A DNA stretch of 5,704 bases from NCBI GenBank assembly GCA_030599055.1, contig JAUVOS010000168.1:1-5704 (forward strand). The letters are read 5' to 3'. A program made the translations under genes and the position numbers. Every line of letters begins with the position of its first letter. Position 1 is the first letter of the stretch. The notes under the pieces are model-generated. The model made no database searches and was not told the origin of the DNA. It saw nothing but the letters and a program-made list of their open reading frames with translations. The DNA comes from Lutibacter sp. (GTDB lineage Bacteria > Bacteroidota > Bacteroidia > Flavobacteriales > Flavobacteriaceae). Shown here in pieces: positions 1-5,516 of the stretch.

Positions 1-1600
1 ATCTCTTGTCTCTATTTTTAACAAACAAACCAATCAGTAAGAAAAGTACGGCTACAAAGGCAGCAATTCGTGCGATATAATCTCCATATTTACTATAAAA
101 CGTTAATTCATTATTTGCATGAATATTTCCTTTAAGAGCACCTCGGGTTAAGTAATCTAAACGGCTTAAAATATCACCTTTTTGATTGATAAATGCTGAT
201 ATACCCGAGTTGGCACTTCTAGCAATGGCACGCCTGTGTTCAACGGCACGTAGTCGTGCATAGCTCAATAGCTGTTTATGTCCTTGGGTTTCTCCCCACC
301 AACTATCATTGGTGATAATGGCTAAAAAGTTCGCGCCTTTTTTTGTGTATTTTCCAATATATTCACCATAAATAGATTCATAGCAAATAATTGGAGCGGC
401 TTTAAATTCTTTTGTAGGATGCATAAAAACAGCAGGTTCCCTTTGTGGTGTAAGTGTTGAAATTCCACCACCTAAATCTATCATCACGTCTCCTAAAAGA
501 GGTTGTAGCACTTTACGAAACGGAAAATGTTCCACACCTACTACCAGTTTGGACTTATAGTATATTTTTGGGGATTGATTATTTGCTAAATACAAGGCGG
601 CATTATAGCTTTCATACCATGCTGTTGTTGAATTTGTAAAATGATTTGCAGTAGGCGAAAGGGGAGTAGATTTCGGATAAATTTTATATAAATCGATGCC
701 TGTTAAAAAAGTAGTTTGTGGGTAATTTGAAAAATAAGTTGTCAAATTGAAATAAGCTTCTGTTTTATAAAAGTTATCAAGTGTAATATTATTAGAGAAT
801 ACAGTTTCCGGGGCTAATACAAAGCTTACTTCTTTATCTATTTGAGTTTGTGTCAGTGCTAGTAAATCTGCTGCAATTTTAGTATTTGGTTGATGGTATT
901 TTACGGTATAAGGATCTGTATTGGGTTGTAGTACGATTGCAGTTAGTGTTTCACCTTTTTCTTGATAGGTAGTATATCGGTACAAAGAGATAAATATTCC
1001 TAAAACGATTAAACTCACGGAGAGAAGCAGTTTTTTGAGTAACAATTTTGTATTCTTGTTTTGTTGGTATGTGTAAATGGCACTAAAGAGACTAACATTT
1101 ACAATCCAAACCCATAAACTACCACCAAAAACACCAGTGTATTCATACCATTGAATCCACTGTGGATAGTCTGAAAAAGCATTTCCAAGATTTAACCAAG
1201 GCCAAGAAAATTCCCAGTTTAAATGAAATTTTTCAAAAGCAATCCACATAGCTACTAGAAAAATAAGACTAAAGCGTTGGGGTTTACGTTTGGCAATGAT
1301 ATGGTATAATAGAAAGACCAATGTCATCAACAACGAGTTGACCACTAGGGCAAAAATGCCACCTACTTTCGTAGAATTCCAAATCCACCACGTGGTGATA
1401 CTATTCCAAATAAAAAAACTTACATAAGCCGTTAAAAACACACGTAAATTGGTCCTTTTTTTAAAGTTTGTTCGTATTGATTTCTCCGCGAGTAGCAAAG
1501 GGACAAAACCAATAAAGAGTAACAAGGGAAAACCGAAAGTTGGCCAGCCTAAAGCGAGTAAAAATCCGGAAAGAATAGCTAGTAAGTAGTTTTTGTACAT
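1..1600 (-). CDS. lnt: Apolipoprotein N-acyltransferase Lnt (3' end cut by window edge)
   Basis: Lnt is the inner-membrane enzyme that transfers a third acyl chain from phospholipid to the N-terminal cysteine of lipoproteins. The minus-strand frame is open for 533 codons from ATG at 1600 to the window edge, with no frameshift at the points checked. The N-terminal part is a series of hydrophobic helices with the motif GWPTFGFP (residues 18-25) and the conserved segment WPWLNLG (133-139). A nitrilase-like periplasmic domain follows. Aligned by motif to E. coli Lnt, the catalytic triad is present: E265 in APETV, K349 in YYKSKLV, and C406 in ICYES; E357 fits the conserved loop glutamate. A final hydrophobic helix and a basic tail (VKNRDKR) end the visible part, so only a few codons are likely missing. 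ATG 1600 is chosen because stop codons in the heptamer repeat close every frame just upstream. It follows porV2 on the same strand, 148 bp downstream. No ribosome binding site is obvious. Confidence 0.93.
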   Translation of the reverse strand, partial: MYKNYLLAILSGFLLALGWPTFGFPLLLFIGFVPLLLAEKSIRTNFKKRTNLRVFLTAYVSFFIWNSITTWWIWNSTKVGGIFALVVNSLLMTLVFLLYHIIAKRKPQRFSLIFLVAMWIAFEKFHLNWEFSWPWLNLGNAFSDYPQWIQWYEYTGVFGGSLWVWIVNVSLFSAIYTYQQNKNTKLLLKKLLLSVSLIVLGIFISLYRYTTYQEKGETLTAIVLQPNTDPYTVKYHQPNTKIAADLLALTQTQIDKEVSFVLAPETVFSNNITLDNFYKTEAYFNLTTYFSNYPQTTFLTGIDLYKIYPKSTPLSPTANHFTNSTTAWYESYNAALYLANNQSPKIYYKSKLVVGVEHFPFRKVLQPLLGDVMIDLGGGISTLTPQREPAVFMHPTKEFKAAPIICYESIYGEYIGKYTKKGANFLAIITNDSWWGETQGHKQLLSYARLRAVEHRRAIARSANSGISAFINQKGDILSRLDYLTRGALKGNIHANNELTFYSKYGDYIARIAAFVAVLFLLIGLFVKNRDKR

Positions 1601-1610
1601 AGGTTCGTGC

Positions 1611-1680
1611 TTTACGCTTTATGCTTTATGCTTTGCGCTTTACGCTTTACGCTTTATGCTTTACGCTTTATGCTTTGTGC
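1611..1680. repeat. Heptamer tandem array, 10 units of TTTRYGC
   Basis: Ten contiguous 7-bp units fit TTTRYGC without an indel. In order, the inner dinucleotides are AC, AT, AT, GC, AC, AC, AT, AC, AT, GT. Bases 1-3 and 6-7 never change, and positions 4 and 5 vary only by transitions. The array ends 10 bp before the lnt start codon. Read in the direction of lnt transcription the unit is GCRYAAA, and eight of ten units contain TAA. Because 7 is not a multiple of 3, the array stops all three minus-strand frames. The plus strand is open through it, which produces a spurious repetitive peptide frame that is not a gene. It resembles in style the heptameric short tandem repeats known from cyanobacteria; function is unknown. 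Confidence 0.95.
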
Positions 1681-1699
1681 TTTTACGTTGTGTGTCCAC

Positions 1700-1741
1700 G
1701 TACCGCGTATCGCGTTTTGCGTACCGCGTACCACGTATAGC
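1700..1741. repeat. Second heptamer array, 6 units near GTACCGC
   Basis: Six contiguous 7-bp units run GTACCGC, GTATCGC, GTTTTGC, GTACCGC, GTACCAC, GTATAGC. The array ends 7 bp before the porV2 stop codon at 1749. It has the same period as the neighbouring TTTRYGC array but a different, more GC-rich sequence, and is separated from it by 19 bp (1681-1699) that look like decayed units. Together the two arrays occupy most of the porV2-lnt gap. No T-rich hairpin typical of a terminator is seen here. Confidence 0.9.
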
Positions 1742-1748
1742 AAAAAAA

Positions 1749-2831
1749 TTAATTTCTAAAAGCTTCAAAGTCAATTTTTAATGAGAAAATATTACTATAT
1801 AAAGCATTTCCAACACTTGCGATATTTGTTAAGGCGTAATCTACTTGAATGCCATTATATCTAAAACCCACTCCAAAATTTGGTTGCCAACTGATTGTTT
1901 TACTTTCGTCAAATTGCAGTTCATTTTGTAAGTTGTTGATGCCACCTCTTAAAAAAATCATATTTTCATAATCTGCTTCAAATCCGAATGAGGGCTCTAC
2001 ACTTATAAAAGAAGTACTGAGAATAGCATTGGTTTCTGCAAATCGTAAATTCATTTCTAAAGCAGTTCGTAAACCGATGTCTCTTGTAATATTCCAATCT
2101 TTTGTGACACCTAATTGTGCTTTAGGCAGTGTTAATTCTGTTGTCTCCGGAAGTTCTTGATTTGCATCGGGTATATCGGGTAGGGCATTTTGAATTAGAG
2201 CAAAACGTTCATCGTCTATATTCCATATATTAAAAGTAGTGGTTATATCTCTAAGCATGACGCCATAATGCCAATTGTTTCGGTGTAATTGGAGTCCGGC
2301 ATCAAATCCAAACCCATACGAAGTGGCAAATTTTCCAACACGACGGTGAATTATTTTAGCATTTACTCCAAAGTCAATATCTTTAAATATTTCTTTACGT
2401 GCTAAGGAGAGTTGTAATGCATAATCAGCAGCAGAAAATAAGTTAATTCCATTGTCGTAATCAATATTGCCCTGACTATCGATCAGCTGTGTTGTATCCA
2501 TAATATCATCTACTCCAAAGCGAATTAAGGATATGCCCAAGGCTGCATTTTTTTGTAAAGGCATTGCAAATCCGATATACTCATATTGTGCAATATTGGC
2601 AAAGTAAGCTGCGTGCATTAAAGCCCCCTGATAATCGTTGACGCCGACAAGACCTGCAGGATTCCAATAACCGGCTGTAACTCCGTTTATATTACTCACG
2701 ACACTATTACCCATACCTAAAGCAGCGGCATCAACACCAATACTTAAAAATTCATTAGAATATTTTCGTGTGGTTTGTCCTGTTAGTATTTGTATCCAAA
2801 GCAAAGCGATTAACAAATAGCGTATTTTCAT
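1749..2831 (-). CDS. porV2: PorV/PorQ-family outer-membrane protein, probable type IX sorting protein PorV2
   Basis: This 360-residue protein starts with a signal peptide (residues 1 to about 18, MKIRYLLIALLWIQILTGQ) and continues with the conserved N-terminal block of the PorV/PorQ family: NEFLSIGVDAAALGMG (26-41) and YWNPAGL (55-61). The remainder alternates hydrophobic and polar residues as in a FadL-like beta barrel and ends in a strand-like FSLKIDFEAF. Its overall sequence (RFGVDDI, TQLIDSQGNIDYD, ETTELTLPKAQLGV) matches my memory of the flavobacterial protein annotated as putative type IX sorting system protein PorV2. Related PorV acts in the outer membrane to deliver T9SS cargo for C-terminal signal processing; the specific role of PorV2 is less clear. 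It lies 86 bp downstream of the lipoprotein gene and upstream of lnt, all on one strand, so co-transcription is plausible. No good TAnnTTTG box was found in the 86-bp gap. Confidence 0.85.
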   Translation of the reverse strand: MKIRYLLIALLWIQILTGQTTRKYSNEFLSIGVDAAALGMGNSVVSNINGVTAGYWNPAGLVGVNDYQGALMHAAYFANIAQYEYIGFAMPLQKNAALGISLIRFGVDDIMDTTQLIDSQGNIDYDNGINLFSAADYALQLSLARKEIFKDIDFGVNAKIIHRRVGKFATSYGFGFDAGLQLHRNNWHYGVMLRDITTTFNIWNIDDERFALIQNALPDIPDANQELPETTELTLPKAQLGVTKDWNITRDIGLRTALEMNLRFAETNAILSTSFISVEPSFGFEADYENMIFLRGGINNLQNELQFDESKTISWQPNFGVGFRYNGIQVDYALTNIASVGNALYSNIFSLKIDFEAFRN

Positions 2832-2917
2832 TTCAATAGAGATTTATAAAACTACTTCAATAACAATAATTGCGGTATGTTATTGTATTTCCTAAAAAGA
2901 AAGGATGTTCATTATAA

Positions 2918-3421
2918 TTATAAAGAGGTATTAAAACTGCCAAAAAGGTAGGTTTCATGTGTGATTTTTTCGTCATTACTCTCAAGGATTAAATTGTGTA
3001 AAACAAGTTCATGTTTGTATCCGGTTATGGTAACTCCATCTTCATGCATAACTGCTGTTGTATCTATGTTGATATAGTTAGTGCTTCCAGCAACGGCTTT
3101 CCATTCTTTGATTACAACAGGTTCTACGGGCGGAATGGAAGCACAAAAATAATCTGCACTAATTGAATCGTCAAAAATTCGATACATCACATTTTCTGAT
3201 GTAATGGCAATCTGTTTGTCGCCTACTTCCTGTACGATATCTGTCGGATTTAGTTGTAGGATTAAAGCTTCTGTTTGATTAGAATTTGTTCGGTATAAAA
3301 CATAAGTACCACAATGACTTACAGTAGTGTCGAATTCAAATGAGGGTACTTCGAAATCACCATCATTACATGATATAAGATTAACAAGAATAGTAATAAA
3401 AAGAATAATTCGCATAAACAA
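2918..3421 (-). CDS. Small predicted lipoprotein of unknown function
   Basis: This 167-residue protein begins with a hydrophobic type II signal peptide ending in a lipobox LISC, with C18 as the lipidated cysteine. The next residues are NDGDFE, an acidic stretch of the kind that in Bacteroidota can direct lipoproteins to the cell surface. The mature part is mostly beta-strand-like and has two more cysteines (C37 and C93) that could form a disulfide. I recognise no named domain. Either ATG 3421 or the ATG two codons in (MFMR) could start it; the second gives the more usual MR-plus-hydrophobic signal peptide. A -7 box lies 12 bp upstream. It is first of three same-strand envelope genes, and Lnt from the last one would acylate its C18. 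A link to the neighbouring PorV2 protein is inferred from position only. Confidence 0.85.
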   Translation of the reverse strand: MFMRIILFITILVNLISCNDGDFEVPSFEFDTTVSHCGTYVLYRTNSNQTEALILQLNPTDIVQEVGDKQIAITSENVMYRIFDDSISADYFCASIPPVEPVVIKEWKAVAGSTNYINIDTTAVMHEDGVTITGYKHELVLHNLILESNDEKITHETYLFGSFNTSL

Positions 3422-3432
3422 TAGTTATGTGC

Positions 3433-3440
3433 CAAAAGTA
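3433..3440 (-). promoter_or_regulatory. Bacteroidota -7 promoter box for the lipoprotein gene
   Basis: On the minus strand this reads TACTTTTG, an exact match to the Bacteroidota -7 consensus TAnnTTTG. It lies 11 bp ahead of ATG 3421 and 17 bp ahead of the second ATG, leaving a short leader. I found no TTG at the usual distance for a -33 element; the sequence there is AT-rich. The left end of the 245-bp mobile element lies only about 40 bp upstream of this box. Confidence 0.5.
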
Positions 3441-3474
3441 ATTAAAAAAGTGTGGATTACTATTTTAAATTTGT

Positions 3475-3480
3475 TAAATA
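3475..3480. repeat. Left target-site duplication TAAATA
   Basis: The six bases directly outside the left terminal inverted repeat are TAAATA, identical to the six bases directly outside the right one (3726-3731). A perfect flanking duplication is the signature of transposition by a DDE-type transposase. Confidence 0.8.
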
Positions 3481-3496
3481 GGGCTTTCTGAAAAGC
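3481..3496 (+). repeat. Left terminal inverted repeat of the 245-bp element
   Basis: GGGCTTTCTGAAAAGC begins exactly where the left TAAATA duplication ends. It differs from the right end at positions 7 and 15 only; beyond base 16 the two ends diverge. Confidence 0.82.
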
Positions 3497-3709
3497 TCAG
3501 AAGTGCATTGATTTTGTAATTTGTGAAGTGTAGATGTATATATATACTTCGAACTGAATAAGTTGCAAAAGCGATGTGCTTCTGAGTAGTCAAAATAAGC
3601 TAACTTACTTAAATGGCACAAATGCAAGGTTTTTGGTAGTTTTCATAAAATAATCTTGCACGTATAATACATAAAGCGAGTTAAACAGCAAGAATAACAG
3701 TATTTTGTC

Positions 3710-3725
3710 GTTTTTCAGCAAGCCC
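3710..3725 (-). repeat. Right terminal inverted repeat of the 245-bp element
   Basis: Read on the minus strand this is GGGCTTGCTGAAAAAC, the partner of the left end. The motif CAGCAAG in this end also occurs as a direct copy at 3686-3692 inside the element. Confidence 0.82.
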
Positions 3726-3731
3726 TAAATA
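3726..3731. repeat. Right target-site duplication TAAATA
   Basis: TAAATA directly follows the CCC that ends the right terminal repeat and matches the left copy at 3475-3480 base for base. Confidence 0.8.
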
Positions 3732-3931
3732 CTTCTTGTTTAAAAAAACTTGATTCGGAAAGTGACGTTGCTTCTTTGTAAAGTTTTTTGATAGCAATTG
3801 ACAATGTTTCATTTAATATAACGAATTCTTCGATATATGCTGAAACATCGAACTGAGGTTTTAAGGGTATTTATACAGACTAAATAAGATGCAAAGACAT
3901 CTCTGATCTGGGAGACTACATCATTTTTCAT
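3726..3931 (-). pseudogene. Possible remnant of a small gene interrupted by the 245-bp element
   Basis: Two overlapping minus-strand frames look protein-like. The first starts at ATG 3931 (MKNDVVSQIRDVFASYL) and stops after 40 codons at 3809. The second is open from 3870 into the element, where it stops at the inverted repeat; it contains KPQFDVSAYIEEFVILN and a helix-like IAIKKLYKEATSLSES. Dropping one A from the AAAA run near 3861 would join them. If the element and one TAAATA copy are removed in silico, the second frame runs on for 17 codons after the duplication to a TAA at 3425-3427, just ahead of the lipoprotein ATG. That would be a gene of about 90-95 codons broken by one frameshift and one insertion. 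Against it, the extension crosses the lipoprotein -7 box, and I recognise no family. This is a tentative call. Confidence 0.25.
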
Positions 3932-4027
3932 TGTGATTATTTTTTTGGAAATAATTATTCTTTTGGTAGCACAAAGCCACTAAAAATATTATTCTTGAAA
4001 AAGGTTTACTAATTTGTTGTTATGTGT

Positions 4028-4035
4028 TATTTTTG
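4028..4035 (+). promoter_or_regulatory. Bacteroidota -7 promoter box for the DUF6495-like gene
   Basis: TATTTTTG matches TAnnTTTG exactly and lies 23 bp ahead of the GTG start at 4059. TTG triplets at 4014-4016 and 4017-4019 are too close to serve as a normal -33 element, so the upstream half of the promoter is unclear. Confidence 0.5.
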
Positions 4036-4058
4036 CATTAAAATAAAACAAATTTCAA

Positions 4059-4538
4059 GTGAAATACCGTTTATTAAGCAAAGAGCAGTTCGAGGAATTA
4101 CACAAAGAGTTTTCTACTTTTTTGGCCTCACAAGGCATCGATAAAGATGCTTGGCAGTTAGCAAAAGATAAAACACCGCAAAAAGTAGTGTCTCAATTGG
4201 AGAGATTTAGCGATATAGTTTGGGAAGATGTATTAAAAAGAACAGATTATTTAGAACACTATTCCAAAAACAGTCTGAATTTATTTTATTGCAAGCCAGA
4301 TCATATGGAACGTATTGTTATTCGTGTCGAAAAAGAAGGAATTGATCTGCAAGGAAAAGAGGGGTTTGATTGGTTTATTGATAATTCAAATGATGTGTCT
4401 GTCCATTATTTTAAGGGCGAAAAAGAATATGTAAGTTCGCGAAATGAGGAAATTTTTAAACTAATAGAGCAAGGAGCTATTCTTGCCAATAGTAATTTGT
4501 TTAATGCTGTAAAACAGTTGATTAGTCCGGTGAAGTAA
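4059..4538 (+). CDS. DUF6495-like family protein, function unknown
   Basis: This 159-residue protein is cytoplasmic in appearance, with no signal peptide or membrane segment. The N-terminal block KYRLLSKEQFEELHKEF and the later FSDIVWEDVL (about 51-60) and TDYLEHYS (about 62-69) resemble, from memory, the Bacteroidota family DUF6495; I cannot confirm this by search. The composition is rich in charged and aromatic residues, and the C-terminus is helix-like. The start is GTG, which is less common. It is well supported, because the family resemblance begins right at this codon and an in-frame TAA at 4044 leaves no alternative upstream. It is transcribed alone, away from the lipoprotein gene and toward the sirtuin gene. 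No biochemical role can be given. Confidence 0.82.
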   Translation: MKYRLLSKEQFEELHKEFSTFLASQGIDKDAWQLAKDKTPQKVVSQLERFSDIVWEDVLKRTDYLEHYSKNSLNLFYCKPDHMERIVIRVEKEGIDLQGKEGFDWFIDNSNDVSVHYFKGEKEYVSSRNEEIFKLIEQGAILANSNLFNAVKQLISPVK

Positions 4539-4566
4539 TTAATTTATTTTAAAGGGTTATTTCTCG

Positions 4567-4776
4567 TATTCAGCCAATTTTTAAATCTATTTTTTTTTAT
4601 TTTGTGAGTATTTTTTTAGTATTGAGACATGAGTATTGAGTATTGAGACCGTGAAAGTCAGAAAAATATGTAGTAAAATATATATTTTTGATGGAAAACA
4701 TAACAAATCTCAATACTCAATTCTAACTACTCAATACTCATGTCTTTTTTATCAATTTATCTAGTTTGGCTGAATA
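4567..4776. repeat. Nested palindrome between convergent genes, built partly of 7-bp units
   Basis: The outer arms are a perfect 11-bp inverted repeat, TATTCAGCCAA (4567-4577) with TTGGCTGAATA (4766-4776). The inner arms are a perfect 18-bp inverted repeat, AGACATGAGTATTGAGTA (4625-4642) with its complement at 4728-4745, enclosing an 85-bp loop. The inner arms consist of heptamers: TATTGAG, ACATGAG, TATTGAG, TATTGAG at 4620-4647, and on the other strand five related units at 4709-4743. The right arm runs into six Ts (4745-4750), so on the plus strand it could help end transcription of the DUF6495-like gene, although the loop is long for an intrinsic terminator. The right outer arm ends 4 bp from the sirtuin stop codon. 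No ORF of note lies inside, and I saw no clear target duplication. Confidence 0.85.
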
Positions 4777-4780
4777 GATT

Positions 4781-5464
4781 CTATTTCTCTAATAAATCAT
4801 TTAGCTGTTTTACGCCTTCAGTAGCGGTTTCCGAAAGTATTGTAAGATTCGGAAATGCCCTTTCATTTATTGTCGGTCTAGGATCAATAAAAAAGATGGG
4901 TTTCCCTGACGGTACATAATGGATAAGACTTGCAGCCGGATATACTTGCATTGAAGTTCCTATTACCACAAAAATATCGGCTTGCTCTACTATTTCCATA
5001 GCGATAGGTAACAAGGGTACTTGTTCGCCAAACCAAACGATATGGGGACGTAATTGGTGTCCGTTTTTACATAAATTGCCCAAGTTTAAATCCTTTTTCC
5101 AATCAAGAACATCCGTTTCATTATAGGTGCTTCTTACTTTAAATAATTCGCCATGTAGATGCAGTACATCAGTACTTCCTGCACGTTCGTGTAAATCATC
5201 GACATTTTGGGTTACAATTTTAACGTTAAAATGCTTTTCTAAGTCAGCCAAACCTGTATGTCCGGCATTGGGTTTGACAGATAAAAGTTGTTTTCGTCGT
5301 TGGTTGTAGAACTCCAATACCATTTCTTTATTAGCTTGCCAGCCTTGTGGAGAGGCAACTTCCATTACATCGTGTCCTTCCCATAAACCACCTGCATCTC
5401 TAAAAGTTTTCACGCCACTTTCGGCACTCATGCCTGCTCCTGTAAGTACTACTATGGTTTTCAT
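4781..5464 (-). CDS. cobB: NAD-dependent protein deacylase, sirtuin (CobB-like, class III features)
   Basis: Sirtuins remove acyl groups from lysines using NAD+, giving nicotinamide and O-acyl-ADP-ribose. This 227-residue cytoplasmic protein has the full NAD-binding core: GAGMSAESG (9-17), TFRDAGGLW (20-28), TQNVDDLHERAG (85-96), catalytic H104 in HGE, LRPHIVWFGE (138-147) and GTSMQVYPAASL (169-180). Y53 and R56 in FYNQRR fit the YxxR signature of class III sirtuins such as SIRT5 and E. coli CobB, which favours succinyl- or malonyl-lysine besides acetyl-lysine. Odd point: the region between the HGE and LRPH motifs, which normally holds four zinc-binding cysteines, contains only C132. The length is close to the short form of CobB. 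It lies 52 bp downstream of an unrelated gene fragment on the same strand; I found no clear -7 box in that gap. Confidence 0.92.
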   Translation of the reverse strand: MKTIVVLTGAGMSAESGVKTFRDAGGLWEGHDVMEVASPQGWQANKEMVLEFYNQRRKQLLSVKPNAGHTGLADLEKHFNVKIVTQNVDDLHERAGSTDVLHLHGELFKVRSTYNETDVLDWKKDLNLGNLCKNGHQLRPHIVWFGEQVPLLPIAMEIVEQADIFVVIGTSMQVYPAASLIHYVPSGKPIFFIDPRPTINERAFPNLTILSETATEGVKQLNDLLEK

Positions 5465-5516
5465 TTTGAAATATTTTTGTTTACAATATACAATAATTTG
5501 CTTGGATTGTAAAAGG

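Larger units (their letters stand above)
3481..3725. mobile_element. 245-bp non-autonomous transposable element (MITE or deleted IS)
   Basis: The element is bounded by 16-bp terminal inverted repeats that agree at 14 of 16 positions: GGGCTTTCTGAAAAGC at the left and GGGCTTGCTGAAAAAC read inward from the right. It is flanked by a perfect 6-bp duplication TAAATA. There is no room for a transposase; the longest minus-strand frame inside is about 50 codons and shows no DDE motif. A short frame starts at ATG 3646 (MKTTKNLAFVPFK) and stops after 13 codons, which could be the start of a deleted transposase, though this is a guess. The interior has secondary inverted repeats: CTCAGAAG at 3496-3503 with CTTCTGAG at 3579-3586, and TGCAAG at 3623-3628 with CTTGCA at 3655-3660. 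Movement would need a transposase supplied elsewhere in the genome. I cannot assign an IS family from the ends alone. Confidence 0.82.
3422..4058. other. 637-bp divergent intergenic region without an intact gene
   Basis: This gap separates the minus-strand lipoprotein gene from the plus-strand DUF6495-like gene, so both promoters should lie in it. From left to right it holds a -7 box for the lipoprotein gene, a 6-bp target duplication flanking a 245-bp inverted-repeat element, minus-strand open frames that may be gene remnants (about 3726-3931), and AT-rich DNA leading to the -7 box of the DUF6495-like gene. I see no tRNA or recognisable structured RNA in it. Confidence 0.8.

Noticed and set aside
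454..639. Plus-strand open frame of 61 codons
   Set aside because: It lies wholly antisense to lnt, over the part encoding the catalytic lysine region, and resembles no protein.
1611..1741. CRISPR array
   Set aside because: The units are contiguous 7-mers with no spacers; CRISPR repeats are far longer and separated by unique spacers, and no cas gene is present.
1593..1781. Plus-strand open frame of 62 codons with a repeating LYALCF-like peptide
   Set aside because: It is produced by the heptamer array, which lacks plus-strand stops; it overlaps the starts and ends of two well-supported minus-strand genes and has no upstream signals.
2858..2885. Hairpin CAATAACA/TGTTATTG upstream of porV2 as operator or terminator
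   Set aside because: The 8-bp stem is AT-rich, has a 12-base loop and no T run, and is easily expected by chance in this composition.
3605..3646. Short frame MKTTKNLAFVPFK inside the element as a real gene
   Set aside because: It stops after 13 codons and shows no transposase motif; at most it marks a deleted gene start.
5127..5309. Plus-strand open frame of 60 codons
   Set aside because: It is antisense to the conserved core of the sirtuin gene and is a shadow frame.
5465..5516. Promoter with TATATTGT ahead of the sirtuin gene
   Set aside because: It does not match the TAnnTTTG core and no -33 element is seen, so I could not support it.
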